Assembly (NCBI GenBank): GCA_003096235.1
Contig: PIXT01000023.1
Location: 1 to 26,486 of the forward strand
DNA: 26,486 nucleotides
Direction of reading: 5' to 3'
Source of the DNA: Candidatus Bathyarchaeum sp.
Lineage (GTDB): Archaea; Thermoproteota; Bathyarchaeia; Bathyarchaeales; Bathyarchaeaceae
Shown: in pieces, positions 1 through 7,330 of the stretch
Numbering within the stretch: the stretch's first letter is position 1
How the letters are laid out: each line of letters opens with the position of its first letter
Notes under the pieces: model-generated
Database searches by the model: none
The model's input: the letters and a program-made list of their open reading frames with translations, nothing else
Told to the model about the DNA's origin: nothing
Program-made: the position numbers and the translations under genes

Positions 1-118
1 CGACTATATTATGAGATTACTTTATTCGTTATTTGTTTGACTGATACCGCACCATTCCTACGGATTTCGTATAATAAGTTGGAAAAACTGCAAAACCATC
101 AGCTAATACTCCGAAATT

Positions 119-127
119 CTTATAAAT
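119..127 (+). promoter_or_regulatory. TATA box of the lysine cluster (lysW)
   Basis: The sequence CTTATAAAT lies about 52 bases before the lysW start, which would place transcription start near 148-150 and leave a leader of about 25 bases that carries the GAGGTG ribosome site. The match to an archaeal TATA box is seen directly. Its use as the promoter is inferred. Confidence 0.55.
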
Positions 128-175
128 AGCAACATTTTTTATAATGGCTCACTTTAAACCAGAGAGGTGTAAGTT

Positions 176-352
176 GTGAAAAAAGCCAACTGTCCCGATT
201 GCGACGCGGAAATTGAAGTTCCAGATGATGTCATGAAAGGAGAGATTCTAAGCTGCCCAAGCTGCGGTCTTGAACTAGAAGTGACTGAAAACAAAGGCGA
301 CTGCGTCGAACTCAAAGAACTAGGAATTGAAGGGGAAGACTGGGGAGAATAG
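176..352 (+). CDS. lysW: Amino-group carrier protein LysW
   Basis: This 58-residue acidic protein is the carrier on which alpha-aminoadipate (and in some archaea glutamate) is held through its amino group during lysine or ornithine synthesis. The sequence shows a zinc-ribbon pattern of two Cys pairs (CPDC at residues 6-9, CPSC at 27-30) and ends in EDWGE, the C-terminal motif whose last Glu side chain accepts the substrate in this family. The start is GTG at 176, supported by GAGGTG at 164-169. It lies about 100 bases before lysX on the same strand. The length (usual for LysW, about 55-60 residues), the motif and the gene order make the call secure. Whether it serves lysine only or arginine as well cannot be told from this gene. 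Confidence 0.96.
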   Translation: MKKANCPDCDAEIEVPDDVMKGEILSCPSCGLELEVTENKGDCVELKELGIEGEDWGE

Positions 353-420
353 GATCCCCTCATCATTTTCTTTATGTTTACATACGAAATAAACAAGTAG
401 TCCAAGAAAAACATAGGCAA

Positions 421-427
421 TATAAAA
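421..427 (+). promoter_or_regulatory. Possible second promoter ahead of lysX
   Basis: TATAAAA centred about 30 bases before the lysX ATG would start a transcript only a few bases upstream of the gene. The lysW-lysX gap of about 100 bases is the only sizeable gap in the cluster and contains T-rich stretches (for example around 365-375). The carrier gene and the enzyme genes might therefore be transcribed separately. This is inference from sequence only. Confidence 0.35.
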
Positions 428-453
428 CGTTTGAAGCGAGATGATCAACACAA

Positions 454-1635
454 ATGAGCATTGGTATTTTATTTGAGAGCTCCGAAACCGATGAAAAAGG
501 CATCAAAATGACCGCCGAAGACATGGGAATTGACTTAGTTTACATTCCTTTCCGCAAAGTTGCTGTTCGTTTTGATGGAAACGGTTACAAGCTCCGAACC
601 AAAGGAAAAGATTACACAGACACACTCAAAGACATCAAAGTAGTATTAAACCGCGCACAAAGCAAGAACAGAAGGCTGTTTGCAGCCAACGTTCTGGAAG
701 CATTCGGAAAACATGTGATAAACCCTCAATGCGTAGAATATGCTTGCTTTAGCAAACTAAGAACACTACTTCATTTCTGGCAAGCTGGAATTAAGATTCC
801 GGACACAGTTTATGTTCCAGTTGATTCTAACGAAAAAACGTTAGATGGACGCGAAATACACAACGAAAATGACATAGCCGATTTGTTGGAACAGGAACTG
901 AAAACCAATATTGTAGTCAAACCAGATGCGGGTACTCATGGAAAAAGTGTTAAACTCGCAAAAGAACGTGAAGACCTGTTAACAATTCTCAGAGACGTTC
1001 AGCCCTCAATAATTAACCCTGTGGGAGTTTTAGCTCAAAATCTTGTCCAAAAATGGTTTTACGACTTAAGAATAATAGTCACCAAAGAGGACGGAAAAGA
1101 GCCATATTGTTACCCCACAGCGTTGGCACGGGCAGGATTCAAAGATTTTAGGACAAACACTTTCTTGGGCAACATGGTTATTGGAGTAAACTTGCCTCAA
1201 CACATCAGAGATGTTTCAGCCAAATGTGGCGCAGCCATGGGAGGAGACAGCAAAGCATACCTTCTAGCTTTCGACGCCATGGTTGATGTGGGAAACAACA
1301 AAGAAATTGACGACGAGTACCTTAAAGGAGAATTCGACAAGCTTGAGCCCTCCTTTGGTGCTGTAAAAAACGTTAAACGTGACAAAACTAAACGAACAAA
1401 CTTTCCAGCATGGAACAAGAAGCTGGAAAACGCTTTTGAAAACTACAAGAGCCAAGACGCTTACTTGAACATCAAAAAAGTTATCGAAGAGAACATGGAA
1501 AAAAACAAACACAACATAATGTTCCATGAAACTAATGCGTGTCCCGAATTCTGGGAACAAACCAGATTAGCTGCTGGGATAAACTTGGCAGAGGCACTGC
1601 TAAAAGGAGCCCAGAGCATAATCGATTCAGAATAA
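454..1635 (+). CDS. lysX: LysW-alpha-aminoadipate ligase LysX, long form
   Basis: This is an ATP-grasp ligase of the RimK/LysX family, predicted to couple the amino group of alpha-aminoadipate to the C-terminal Glu of LysW using ATP. Visible landmarks are the ATP-binding strand and loop (VVKP..GTHGKSV, residues 154-166), the NTFLGN segment (235-240, matching the NTARGG region of LysX), AFDAM (272-276) and FHETNACPEF (357-366), which should hold the metal-binding Glu and Asn. At 393 residues it is over 100 longer than the usual LysX of about 280. Most of the excess is a charged Lys/Glu-rich insertion at about 281-354, between the last two motifs, and a smaller one lies near 122-150. A GAGATGATC ribosome site sits at 437-445. 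Position between lysW and lysY supports LysX over other RimK-type ligases. Substrate choice (aminoadipate, glutamate or both) is not resolved. Confidence 0.87.
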   Translation: MSIGILFESSETDEKGIKMTAEDMGIDLVYIPFRKVAVRFDGNGYKLRTKGKDYTDTLKDIKVVLNRAQSKNRRLFAANVLEAFGKHVINPQCVEYACFSKLRTLLHFWQAGIKIPDTVYVPVDSNEKTLDGREIHNENDIADLLEQELKTNIVVKPDAGTHGKSVKLAKEREDLLTILRDVQPSIINPVGVLAQNLVQKWFYDLRIIVTKEDGKEPYCYPTALARAGFKDFRTNTFLGNMVIGVNLPQHIRDVSAKCGAAMGGDSKAYLLAFDAMVDVGNNKEIDDEYLKGEFDKLEPSFGAVKNVKRDKTKRTNFPAWNKKLENAFENYKSQDAYLNIKKVIEENMEKNKHNIMFHETNACPEFWEQTRLAAGINLAEALLKGAQSIIDSE

Positions 1636-1651
1636 ATAGGAGAAAAATAAA

Positions 1652-2704
1652 ATGAAGGTTGGCGTAATTGGCGGTTCAGGATACGTGGGTGGAGAACTAG
1701 CACGACTGTTGCTTCCTCATCCAGAAGTTGAATTAACTACCGTAACATCACGTGCAAACGCAGGAGAATTCATTTTTACGGTTCACCCAAACCTCAGAGG
1801 TGCAACTCAGCTAAAATTTACTCCACCAAACATTTCTAAAGTCAACGAAAACTGCGACCTAGTTTTTGCTGCAATGCCCCACGGCAAATCAGTAGACCTA
1901 GTTCCGCAGCTCCTTGAAACAGGAGTAAAAGTCATTGATATGAGCGCAGATTACCGCCTCAAAAACCCAGAAGACTACGACAAGTGGTACGGCTGGAAAC
2001 ACACGCACCCAGACCTTCTAAAGGAAGCAGTTTATGGTATACCTGAACTTCACCGCGAAGAAATCAAAAACGCTAAACTGATAGGTTGTCCAGGCTGTAT
2101 GTCCACAGCCACGATTCTAGGATTAGCTCCTCTGGTAAAGGCGGGCGTAATCGAGAAAAACAGGATTGTAGCTGACGTAAAGATTGGTTCTTCTGGTGCA
2201 GGTCAAAAACCCACCGTTGCGTCTCATCATCCTGAAAGAGCTGGCGGCGTGCGACCATACAAGGTAGCAAACCACAGGCATGTCGCAGAGGTTGAACAGG
2301 AACTAAACCTGCTTACAGACGAAAAGGTTACTGTTTGTTTCACGCCCCACGCAGTAAACATGATCAGAGGAATTCTTTCAACAATTCATGCTTTCCTCAA
2401 AAAACCAGTAACAACAAAGGATATCTGGAAACTTTACCGTTCTCAATATCAAAATGAACACTTCATACGGTTTGTCAAGTTCAAGAAGGGACCTTACCAA
2501 CTGCCAAACCCCAAAGTAACAATGGGATCAAACTATGTTGACATAGGCTTTGAGGTAGACCCACGCACACGAAGGATAATTGCTTTCTCTGCAATTGACA
2601 ACCTAATGAGGGGCGCGTCTGGCCAAGGCGTTCAGTGCATGAACATTATGCTTGGCGTAGACGAAAAAACTGGTCTGGAATGCCAAGGTTATCATCCGAT
2701 GTGA
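1652..2704 (+). CDS. lysY: LysW-aminoadipyl-6-phosphate reductase LysY
   Basis: An NADPH-dependent reductase of the ArgC family, 350 residues. It converts the LysW-bound aminoadipyl phosphate made by LysZ into the semialdehyde. The N-terminal nucleotide-binding motif GGSGYVGGE is at residues 7-15. The catalytic cysteine is most likely Cys149 in GCPGCMSTA, where ArgC proteins have NPGC. The conserved PHAVNMIRG segment, carrying the active-site His, lies near residue 230. Length is normal for the family. The ATG at 1652 follows an AGGAG site at 1638-1642 and starts 16 bases after lysX. Sequence alone would also fit ArgC, but the LysW neighbours favour LysY, possibly bifunctional. Confidence 0.93.
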   Translation: MKVGVIGGSGYVGGELARLLLPHPEVELTTVTSRANAGEFIFTVHPNLRGATQLKFTPPNISKVNENCDLVFAAMPHGKSVDLVPQLLETGVKVIDMSADYRLKNPEDYDKWYGWKHTHPDLLKEAVYGIPELHREEIKNAKLIGCPGCMSTATILGLAPLVKAGVIEKNRIVADVKIGSSGAGQKPTVASHHPERAGGVRPYKVANHRHVAEVEQELNLLTDEKVTVCFTPHAVNMIRGILSTIHAFLKKPVTTKDIWKLYRSQYQNEHFIRFVKFKKGPYQLPNPKVTMGSNYVDIGFEVDPRTRRIIAFSAIDNLMRGASGQGVQCMNIMLGVDEKTGLECQGYHPM

Positions 2705-2710
2705 AAAAAG

Positions 2711-3517
2711 ATGCTGATTGTAGTAAAGGTTGGCGGGAGCATCCTCAAAGAGGTGCCACCCGAAATAGTGTCAGATATGAAGAATGTTCTTTTAGAGCAT
2801 CAACTGGTTCTGGTTCATGGCGGCGGAAAAGGCGTCACAGAGGTAGCATCAAAACTGGGCAAGGAACAAAAGTTTGTTTTTTCGCCAAAAGGCTTCCGAA
2901 GTAGATACACAGACAAAGAGACCATGGAAATATTCACAATGGTCATGGCTGGGCGCATTAACAAAAAACTTGTTTCTGCACTACAAAAACAGGAAATACC
3001 TGTTGTGGGACTCTCAGGCTTGGATGGTTACCTTTTGCGGGCAGAACGAAAGAAACGACTAATCATAGTTAATGAACAAGGACGAAAACAGGTTATCGAT
3101 GGCGGATACACAGGAAAAGTTCACCAAGTTAATTCTTCTTTACTAAAGCTATTACTTGACAATGGATATGTTCCACTTGTTTCTCCTGTTGCAGTTAGTG
3201 AAGAGTTTGAGCCTCTAAATGTAGATGCTGACCGAACCGCAGCGAACATTGCTGGAGCTTTGAAGGCAGACAAGCTGGTTTTGTTGACTGATGTAGAAGG
3301 CTTAATGTTGGATGGTAAGCTTGTGCCGAAACTGTCTGCTGATGACGTTTCAAATGAGCTTAAAAAGATTGGAGGCGGAATGATAACAAAAGTTTACGCT
3401 GCCCAAGAAGCTCTCAAAAATGGCGTTGGTGAAGTTATAATTTGTTCGGGAATACGCAAGAATCCAATTTCTTCAGCGTTAAACCATGAAGGCGGTACGG
3501 TGATAAGTAGTGAATGA
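2711..3517 (+). CDS. lysZ: LysW-aminoadipate kinase LysZ
   Basis: An amino acid kinase of the N-acetylglutamate kinase (ArgB) family, 268 residues, that phosphorylates the side-chain carboxylate of LysW-bound aminoadipate. Visible are the phosphate-binding KVGGS (residues 6-10), HGGGKG (36-41), a GFRSRYTD loop (61-68) at the place where ArgB binds its substrate, the nucleotide-binding stretch VDADRTAANIAGAL (171-184), LLTDVEGL (191-198) and GGGMITK (221-227). It starts 6 bases after lysY and its last 8 bases overlap lysJ, as expected for translationally coupled genes. Kinase family is certain. The LysW-linked substrate rests on the neighbourhood. Confidence 0.93.
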   Translation: MLIVVKVGGSILKEVPPEIVSDMKNVLLEHQLVLVHGGGKGVTEVASKLGKEQKFVFSPKGFRSRYTDKETMEIFTMVMAGRINKKLVSALQKQEIPVVGLSGLDGYLLRAERKKRLIIVNEQGRKQVIDGGYTGKVHQVNSSLLKLLLDNGYVPLVSPVAVSEEFEPLNVDADRTAANIAGALKADKLVLLTDVEGLMLDGKLVPKLSADDVSNELKKIGGGMITKVYAAQEALKNGVGEVIICSGIRKNPISSALNHEGGTVISSE

Positions 3518-4694
3518 AAAAGAAATAGTTGAGCTTGAAGAAAAAATTATGGCAAACACATTTGCCAAAAGAAGTCTAACTATAACAAAGGGCAAAGGAG
3601 CATTAGTCTGGGACATTAACGGCAACGAATACATAGACTGCACAGGTAGCTACGGAGTCGCTGTTGTAGGTCACTGTCACCCAAAAGTTGTGGATGCAAT
3701 TCAGAAGCAGGTTGAAACACTCATTGCCTGTCATGCATCATTCTATAACGACGCACGCTCAGAAATGTTAGAGAAACTTATCAGAATAGCACCTAAAGGC
3801 ATGGACAGAGTTTTTCTTTCTAACAGCGGTGCAGAATCGGTTGAGTGCGCCATCAAGTTAGCTCGGAAATACTCGGGTAAACCAGAAATAATTGGAATGG
3901 TAGGGGCATTTCACGGTAAAACTATGGGTGCTCTTTCTGCAACTTGGAAAAAGAAGTATCGAGCCCCTTTCATGCCTTTGGTTCCGGGGTTCAAGCATGT
4001 TCCTCCAAACAATCTAGAGAAAGTGAAAGAAGCGATTACCGATAAAACGGCTGCAATTCTTGTGGAACCCATCAGAGGAGAAGGAGGAATCAGAGTTAAC
4101 TCTGACGATTTTCTTCCAGGATTAAAAGAACTCTGCGACGAAAAAGGTGTATTGCTGATTTTTGATGAGGTACAGACTGGTTTTGGCCGTACAGGAAAAG
4201 TTTTCGCTTGTGAGCATTGGAATGTTGTTCCTGACATCATGTGCCTTGCAAAATCTGTTGCGGGCGGTTTACCTATGGGGGCAACGTTTGCAACAGAAGA
4301 GGTTATGGGAGCGTTCAAGCGTGGAGAACACTCTAGCACATTTAGCGGTAATCCTTTGGTTTGCGCCGCAGCTTCTGCAGCAATAGACGCACTTGTTGAA
4401 GAGAAACTTCCTGAGCGGGCAGCAACTAATGGAAAATATTTCAAGGGTAAGCTTGAGGGTTTAGCTGAGAAGTACAAGGTTATTCGGGAAGTTCGCGGTT
4501 TAGGGCTCATGCTGGGGATGGAAATGCGCTTTGACGTTTACAACATACTGATTGAGTGCATGAACAATGGTGTTCTTGTTTTGGATGCTGGACGGAATGT
4601 TGTAAGGTTTCTGCCGCCGCTGGTGATTGAGAAAACGCAAATAGACAAAGTAGTTGACGCCTTGGATGCGGCTATGGAGAAGGAGAACAAATGA
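3510..4694 (+). CDS. lysJ: LysW-aminoadipate semialdehyde aminotransferase LysJ
   Basis: A class III, PLP-dependent aminotransferase of the ArgD/LysJ family, 394 residues. It turns the LysW-linked semialdehyde into LysW-lysine (or LysW-ornithine). SNSGAESVECAIKLAR (residues 104-119), IFDEVQTGFGRTG (217-229) and LAKSVAGG with the cofactor-binding Lys248 are all present. The GTG start at 3510 overlaps the end of lysZ by 8 bases and has a GGTGATA ribosome site just before it at 3499-3505. Its stop overlaps the lysK start by 4 bases. Family and pathway step are clear. The amino-group donor is normally glutamate. Confidence 0.93.
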   Translation: MNEKEIVELEEKIMANTFAKRSLTITKGKGALVWDINGNEYIDCTGSYGVAVVGHCHPKVVDAIQKQVETLIACHASFYNDARSEMLEKLIRIAPKGMDRVFLSNSGAESVECAIKLARKYSGKPEIIGMVGAFHGKTMGALSATWKKKYRAPFMPLVPGFKHVPPNNLEKVKEAITDKTAAILVEPIRGEGGIRVNSDDFLPGLKELCDEKGVLLIFDEVQTGFGRTGKVFACEHWNVVPDIMCLAKSVAGGLPMGATFATEEVMGAFKRGEHSSTFSGNPLVCAAASAAIDALVEEKLPERAATNGKYFKGKLEGLAEKYKVIREVRGLGLMLGMEMRFDVYNILIECMNNGVLVLDAGRNVVRFLPPLVIEKTQIDKVVDALDAAMEKENK

Positions 4695-5827
4695 GCGACG
4701 ACTACGCGGTTAATCTGCTGACTCGCATGATAAACATTTACAGTCCGTCGGGCAATGAAGAGGAGATTTCATTGTTCTTGGCTGATGAGATGAAGAAGCT
4801 TGGTTTTCGTGTTCACCGAGATGAAGTTGGAAACGTGATTGGGGAAATTGGGGAGGGGTCTCCAGTTGTTTTGTTATGTGGACACATGGATACTGTTGAA
4901 GGAGAGATTCCAGTACGTGTTGAAGAGGGGCAATTGTATGGCAGGGGATCGGTGGACGCGAAGGGTCCTTTGGCGGCTATGATTGTTGCTGCCTCCAATT
5001 TTGTGAATGGCGGATTTCCGGGTAAGATTCTTGTTGTTGGCGTAGTCGATGAGGAGAAGGGGGGCACTGGAATTCAGCATTTTGTTGAAGAAGGAATTCA
5101 GCCTGATTACGCTGTTTTTGGTGAACCGAGCGGCTTGGAGAAGGTTGTTTTTGGGTATAAGGGCATTTTGACTGTGAAGATTACAGTGGAGACTCCTTCA
5201 GGTCATTCTGCTGCTCCGTGGCTGTTTGATAATGCAATTGAGAAGGCTATGGAGTTTTGGAAGCAGATTAGCAGACTTCATTTGCGTGAGGAGAAATTGA
5301 AGAGTCGTTTCTACTCGATTACTTCATGCTTGACAGGCATTAAGGGCGGTAACAGTTCTGCCTCGTTTATTCCGTCTAAGTGTGAAATTCTAATTCAGTT
5401 GCGTATTCCGCCTCAGCTTACTCCTGAACTGGTGTTTGATGAGGTGAATCGGAAGATTGACCGATACAAAGCGATTAACCCGAAGGTTACAGTAACGGTG
5501 GAAATGGTAGATGTTGCCAAAGCGTTTGAAGCTGACCGCAGGTCGGTCATTGTTCGTGCTTTGGCGTGGGGCATAAGAAAGACGACACTAAATTATGCTT
5601 CTTTTTCGCGGAAGACTGGAACTGGTGACATGAATGTGTTGGGCAATGCATTGAAAATTCCCGTTGTTACGTATGGACCCGGAGACTCTAAATTAGATCA
5701 CACACCCAACGAGCACATTGACATCCAAGAGTACTTGGATAGCATAGAAGTGCTGAAAAAAACTTTGACAAAGTTGCCGGAGCTTGTAAAGAAGCGTAAC
5801 GCAAGAAATCAAACAACTGAAAAATAG
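4691..5827 (+). CDS. lysK: LysW-lysine/ornithine hydrolase LysK
   Basis: A zinc peptidase of the M20 family, 378 residues, that releases lysine (or ornithine) from LysW and regenerates the carrier. The metal ligands and catalytic residues of the family are visible: CGHMDT (His65, Asp67), GRGSVDAKG (Asp89), VDEEKGGTG (Glu121 and Glu122) and FGEPSG (Glu145), with a C-terminal HTPNEH segment. The ATGA overlap with lysJ and the preceding GGAG repeats set the start. It is the last gene of the run and is followed at once by a run of seven T. DapE and ArgE are relatives, but context decides for LysK. Confidence 0.92.
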   Translation: MSDDYAVNLLTRMINIYSPSGNEEEISLFLADEMKKLGFRVHRDEVGNVIGEIGEGSPVVLLCGHMDTVEGEIPVRVEEGQLYGRGSVDAKGPLAAMIVAASNFVNGGFPGKILVVGVVDEEKGGTGIQHFVEEGIQPDYAVFGEPSGLEKVVFGYKGILTVKITVETPSGHSAAPWLFDNAIEKAMEFWKQISRLHLREEKLKSRFYSITSCLTGIKGGNSSASFIPSKCEILIQLRIPPQLTPELVFDEVNRKIDRYKAINPKVTVTVEMVDVAKAFEADRRSVIVRALAWGIRKTTLNYASFSRKTGTGDMNVLGNALKIPVVTYGPGDSKLDHTPNEHIDIQEYLDSIEVLKKTLTKLPELVKKRNARNQTTEK

Positions 5828-5846
5828 TTTTTTTGCGAAAGTTTTG
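5828..5846 (+). terminator. T-tract terminator after lysK
   Basis: Seven consecutive T follow the lysK stop codon and a second T-rich stretch follows close behind. Archaeal transcription commonly ends at such T tracts without needing a hairpin. The convergent DUF454 gene ends at 5848, so a stop here would avoid collision. Confidence 0.5.
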
Positions 5847-5847
5847 T

Positions 5848-6258
5848 TTAGTTGCGGTATTTTGGCAGTCTAATTAAGTGCAGGGTTACTGCAACTGCGA
5901 CTGTTAACATGATTATTTGGGCTATCCATATGGGTATTACAAATATTACGGAGTAAAGAATCGTTGCCCATAGGATGGTTACTGCGGCAATTTTTGTTTT
6001 CAGGGGGATTCCTTTGCCTTCTTTGTAGTTTCTGATGTATTTTCCGAAATACTTGTTGTTTAGCATCCAGTGGGTCATGCGTTCTGAGCTTCTGAAGTAG
6101 CAGGCTAAAGCAAGTAACAGGAATGGTGTGGTCGGCAAAATAGGTAGCACGATTCCGATGGCTCCAAGTGCAAGCGTGATTGTACCTGCTAGAAATAATA
6201 GGGAACGAACCAGTTTGTTGTTGCTTGTTTTGTTGAGGGCTTTTGATTCATGGTGCAT
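5848..6258 (-). CDS. DUF454 (YbaN-like) small membrane protein
   Basis: A 136-residue membrane protein of the DUF454/YbaN family. The family signature is clear: a first hydrophobic segment at about residues 18-55 ending in GIVLPILPTTPFLLLA, then a polar stretch with CYFRSSERM, LNNKYFGKYI and NYKEGKGIPLKTK, then one or two more membrane segments at about 88-127. The molecular role of the family is not known. It converges on lysK and lies upstream on its own strand of nothing obvious. The ATG at 6258 is about 27 bases from a TTTTAATA box, so the mRNA may be leaderless. Confidence 0.85.
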   Translation of the reverse strand: MHHESKALNKTSNNKLVRSLLFLAGTITLALGAIGIVLPILPTTPFLLLALACYFRSSERMTHWMLNNKYFGKYIRNYKEGKGIPLKTKIAAVTILWATILYSVIFVIPIWIAQIIMLTVAVAVTLHLIRLPKYRN

Positions 6259-6280
6259 GACTGTAACGGGTGATCTGACA

Positions 6281-6290
6281 ATATTAAAAT
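6281..6290 (-). promoter_or_regulatory. TATA-like box of the DUF454 gene
   Basis: On the minus strand ATTTTAATAT lies about 27 bases before the ATG, at the distance where archaeal transcription starts, so the message would have almost no leader. A candidate only. Confidence 0.35.
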
Positions 6291-6321
6291 GTTTGCTAAT
6301 TTCACCAAAAAATACTGTTTT

Positions 6322-6347
6322 ATTTACGAAATTCGCAAAAAATATGT
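6322..6347 (-). terminator. Likely terminator of the Lrp gene
   Basis: Just after the Lrp stop codon the minus strand has a run of six T followed by a small CGAA-T-TTCG hairpin and more A/T. This would separate the regulator from the DUF454 gene downstream. Inferred from composition. Confidence 0.35.
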
Positions 6348-6348
6348 G

Positions 6349-6810
6349 TTACAAAACAAACGACGGATCAATTTTTATGATGTGCGTAGATGCAGAAAGC
6401 GACAATTCTCTAACACCCTGTATCTGCTCCACCCTTTTTCTGAGGTCACTTAGATGCTCTAAATTTTGTGCTTTGACCACTGCTACAATATTATATTCAC
6501 CTGTGCTCTGCAAAACATGACGGATTTCAGCCAAGTTGCTTATTTGTTTGGCTGCTTGTTCAAAGTGAGCAGAATCTATTTTTACCATCAATATGCCCGT
6601 TGTGGGATATCCGATTTTTTGTGGGTCAAGCAATACAGTGAATTTTTTGATGATTCCATTATTGGTTAATTTTTTGATTCGATATCGTACTGTGGCTTCG
6701 CTGATTCCTAACACTTTGGCTATGTTTGTGTAAGACGTTCTTGAATTTTTTTGGAGCATGTTCAAGATTTTTTTGTCTTTATTGTCTAGTTGGAAACCCA
6801 AGGATACCAC
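6349..6810 (-). CDS. Lrp/AsnC family transcription regulator
   Basis: A 153-residue DNA-binding regulator. The N-terminal winged helix-turn-helix is plain (LDNKDKKILNMLQ, then TSYTNIAKVLGISEATVRYRIKKLTNNGII, about residues 8-55), followed by a RAM/ligand-binding domain (about 65-150) with the usual GEYNIV core near residue 105. Start is GTG at 6810, about 25 bases from a GATAAATAT box, so the mRNA is probably leaderless. It sits between the lysine cluster and the aromatic genes. In Sulfolobus a protein of this family, LysM, is encoded next to lysWXJK and controls it, so an equivalent role is a reasonable guess, but other amino acid ligands are equally possible. Family assignment is firm; target is not. 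Confidence 0.9.
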   Translation of the reverse strand: MVSLGFQLDNKDKKILNMLQKNSRTSYTNIAKVLGISEATVRYRIKKLTNNGIIKKFTVLLDPQKIGYPTTGILMVKIDSAHFEQAAKQISNLAEIRHVLQSTGEYNIVAVVKAQNLEHLSDLRKRVEQIQGVRELSLSASTHIIKIDPSFVL

Positions 6811-6828
6811 ACGTTAACAATGTTGGAA

Positions 6829-6864
6829 AAATATTTATCATTATCGTGAACTATAAATAAAATA
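6829..6864. promoter_or_regulatory. Divergent promoter pair
   Basis: This A/T-rich stretch between two divergent genes holds two TATA-like boxes. GATAAATAT on the minus strand (6831-6839) is about 25 bases from the Lrp start, and CTATAAATA on the plus strand (6851-6859) is about 33 bases from the start of the small membrane protein. With only 77 bases between the genes, binding of the Lrp protein here could affect both. Confidence 0.5.
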
Positions 6865-6887
6865 TTTTTTAGTAAGATATACGATAT

Positions 6888-7145
6888 ATGTTATGGGTAA
6901 CCTTGGGCGAACGACAACTAAATGAAACAATAGAAAACTTCGTTGCCATGCCACTAATAATACTAATTGGGGCCTACATAGCAGCCAGCGCTATAGACCC
7001 TTTACTCAACATAAACAATCAAACATTCAAAATAGCATTCACATTAGTAGGAGGAATCCCCTCAATCCTCTTCTTCTTCAAAAAGAGATACATAAACAAC
7101 AAATCAACCAAACTAAAAGAAACAACACAAAAAAACCACATCTAA
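6888..7145 (+). CDS. Unrecognised small membrane protein
   Basis: An 85-residue protein that I cannot assign to a family. It has two hydrophobic segments (about residues 20-37 and 49-63), a basic stretch just after the second (FFKKRY), and a polar Lys/Thr/Asn-rich tail of about 20 residues. The pattern fits a two-pass membrane protein with both ends in the cytoplasm, by the positive-inside rule. It begins close behind a good TATA box and has no evident ribosome site, so a leaderless message is likely. It diverges from the Lrp gene and may be under its control. Codon use looks like the neighbours. Confidence 0.6.
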   Translation: MLWVTLGERQLNETIENFVAMPLIILIGAYIAASAIDPLLNINNQTFKIAFTLVGGIPSILFFFKKRYINNKSTKLKETTQKNHI

Positions 7146-7330
7146 CAGATTCACAAAATCGACAATAAATGATGCTTCAAAAGCGTAAAGTGGCTATCAC
7201 TGAACGGTTTAGCCTTTCTAAACAAGGTTTAAACAAACAATCAAGTGCAGTCATACTGAAACACTTAAACACATTTTGATTCCATTTTAAGGTAAAGCAT
7301 TTTATTCTGGAGTTCCAGTCAAATATTGGA

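Noticed and set aside
1..129. Open plus-strand frame of 42 codons running in from the left edge to TAG at 127-129
   Set aside because: No recognisable motif, it overlaps the lysW TATA box, and a frame this long by chance is not rare with six frames to choose from. It could be the end of a gene, but I cannot support that.
3911..4510. 199-codon minus-strand open frame opposite lysJ
   Set aside because: It is a shadow of the strongly supported lysJ frame. The translation is Ser/Pro-rich without domain features and has no promoter or ribosome site.
7168..7205. Possible C/D-box small RNA (ATGATGC followed by CTGA) before pheA
   Set aside because: The C box is imperfect, the D'/C' pair is missing, and the length is too short for a typical archaeal C/D RNA.
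7207..7223. Six-base hairpin GTTTAG/CTAAAC upstream of pheA
   Set aside because: Short, A/T-rich and about 110 bases from the gene, with no nearby T tract. It could arise by chance. A PheA leader attenuator is not supported.
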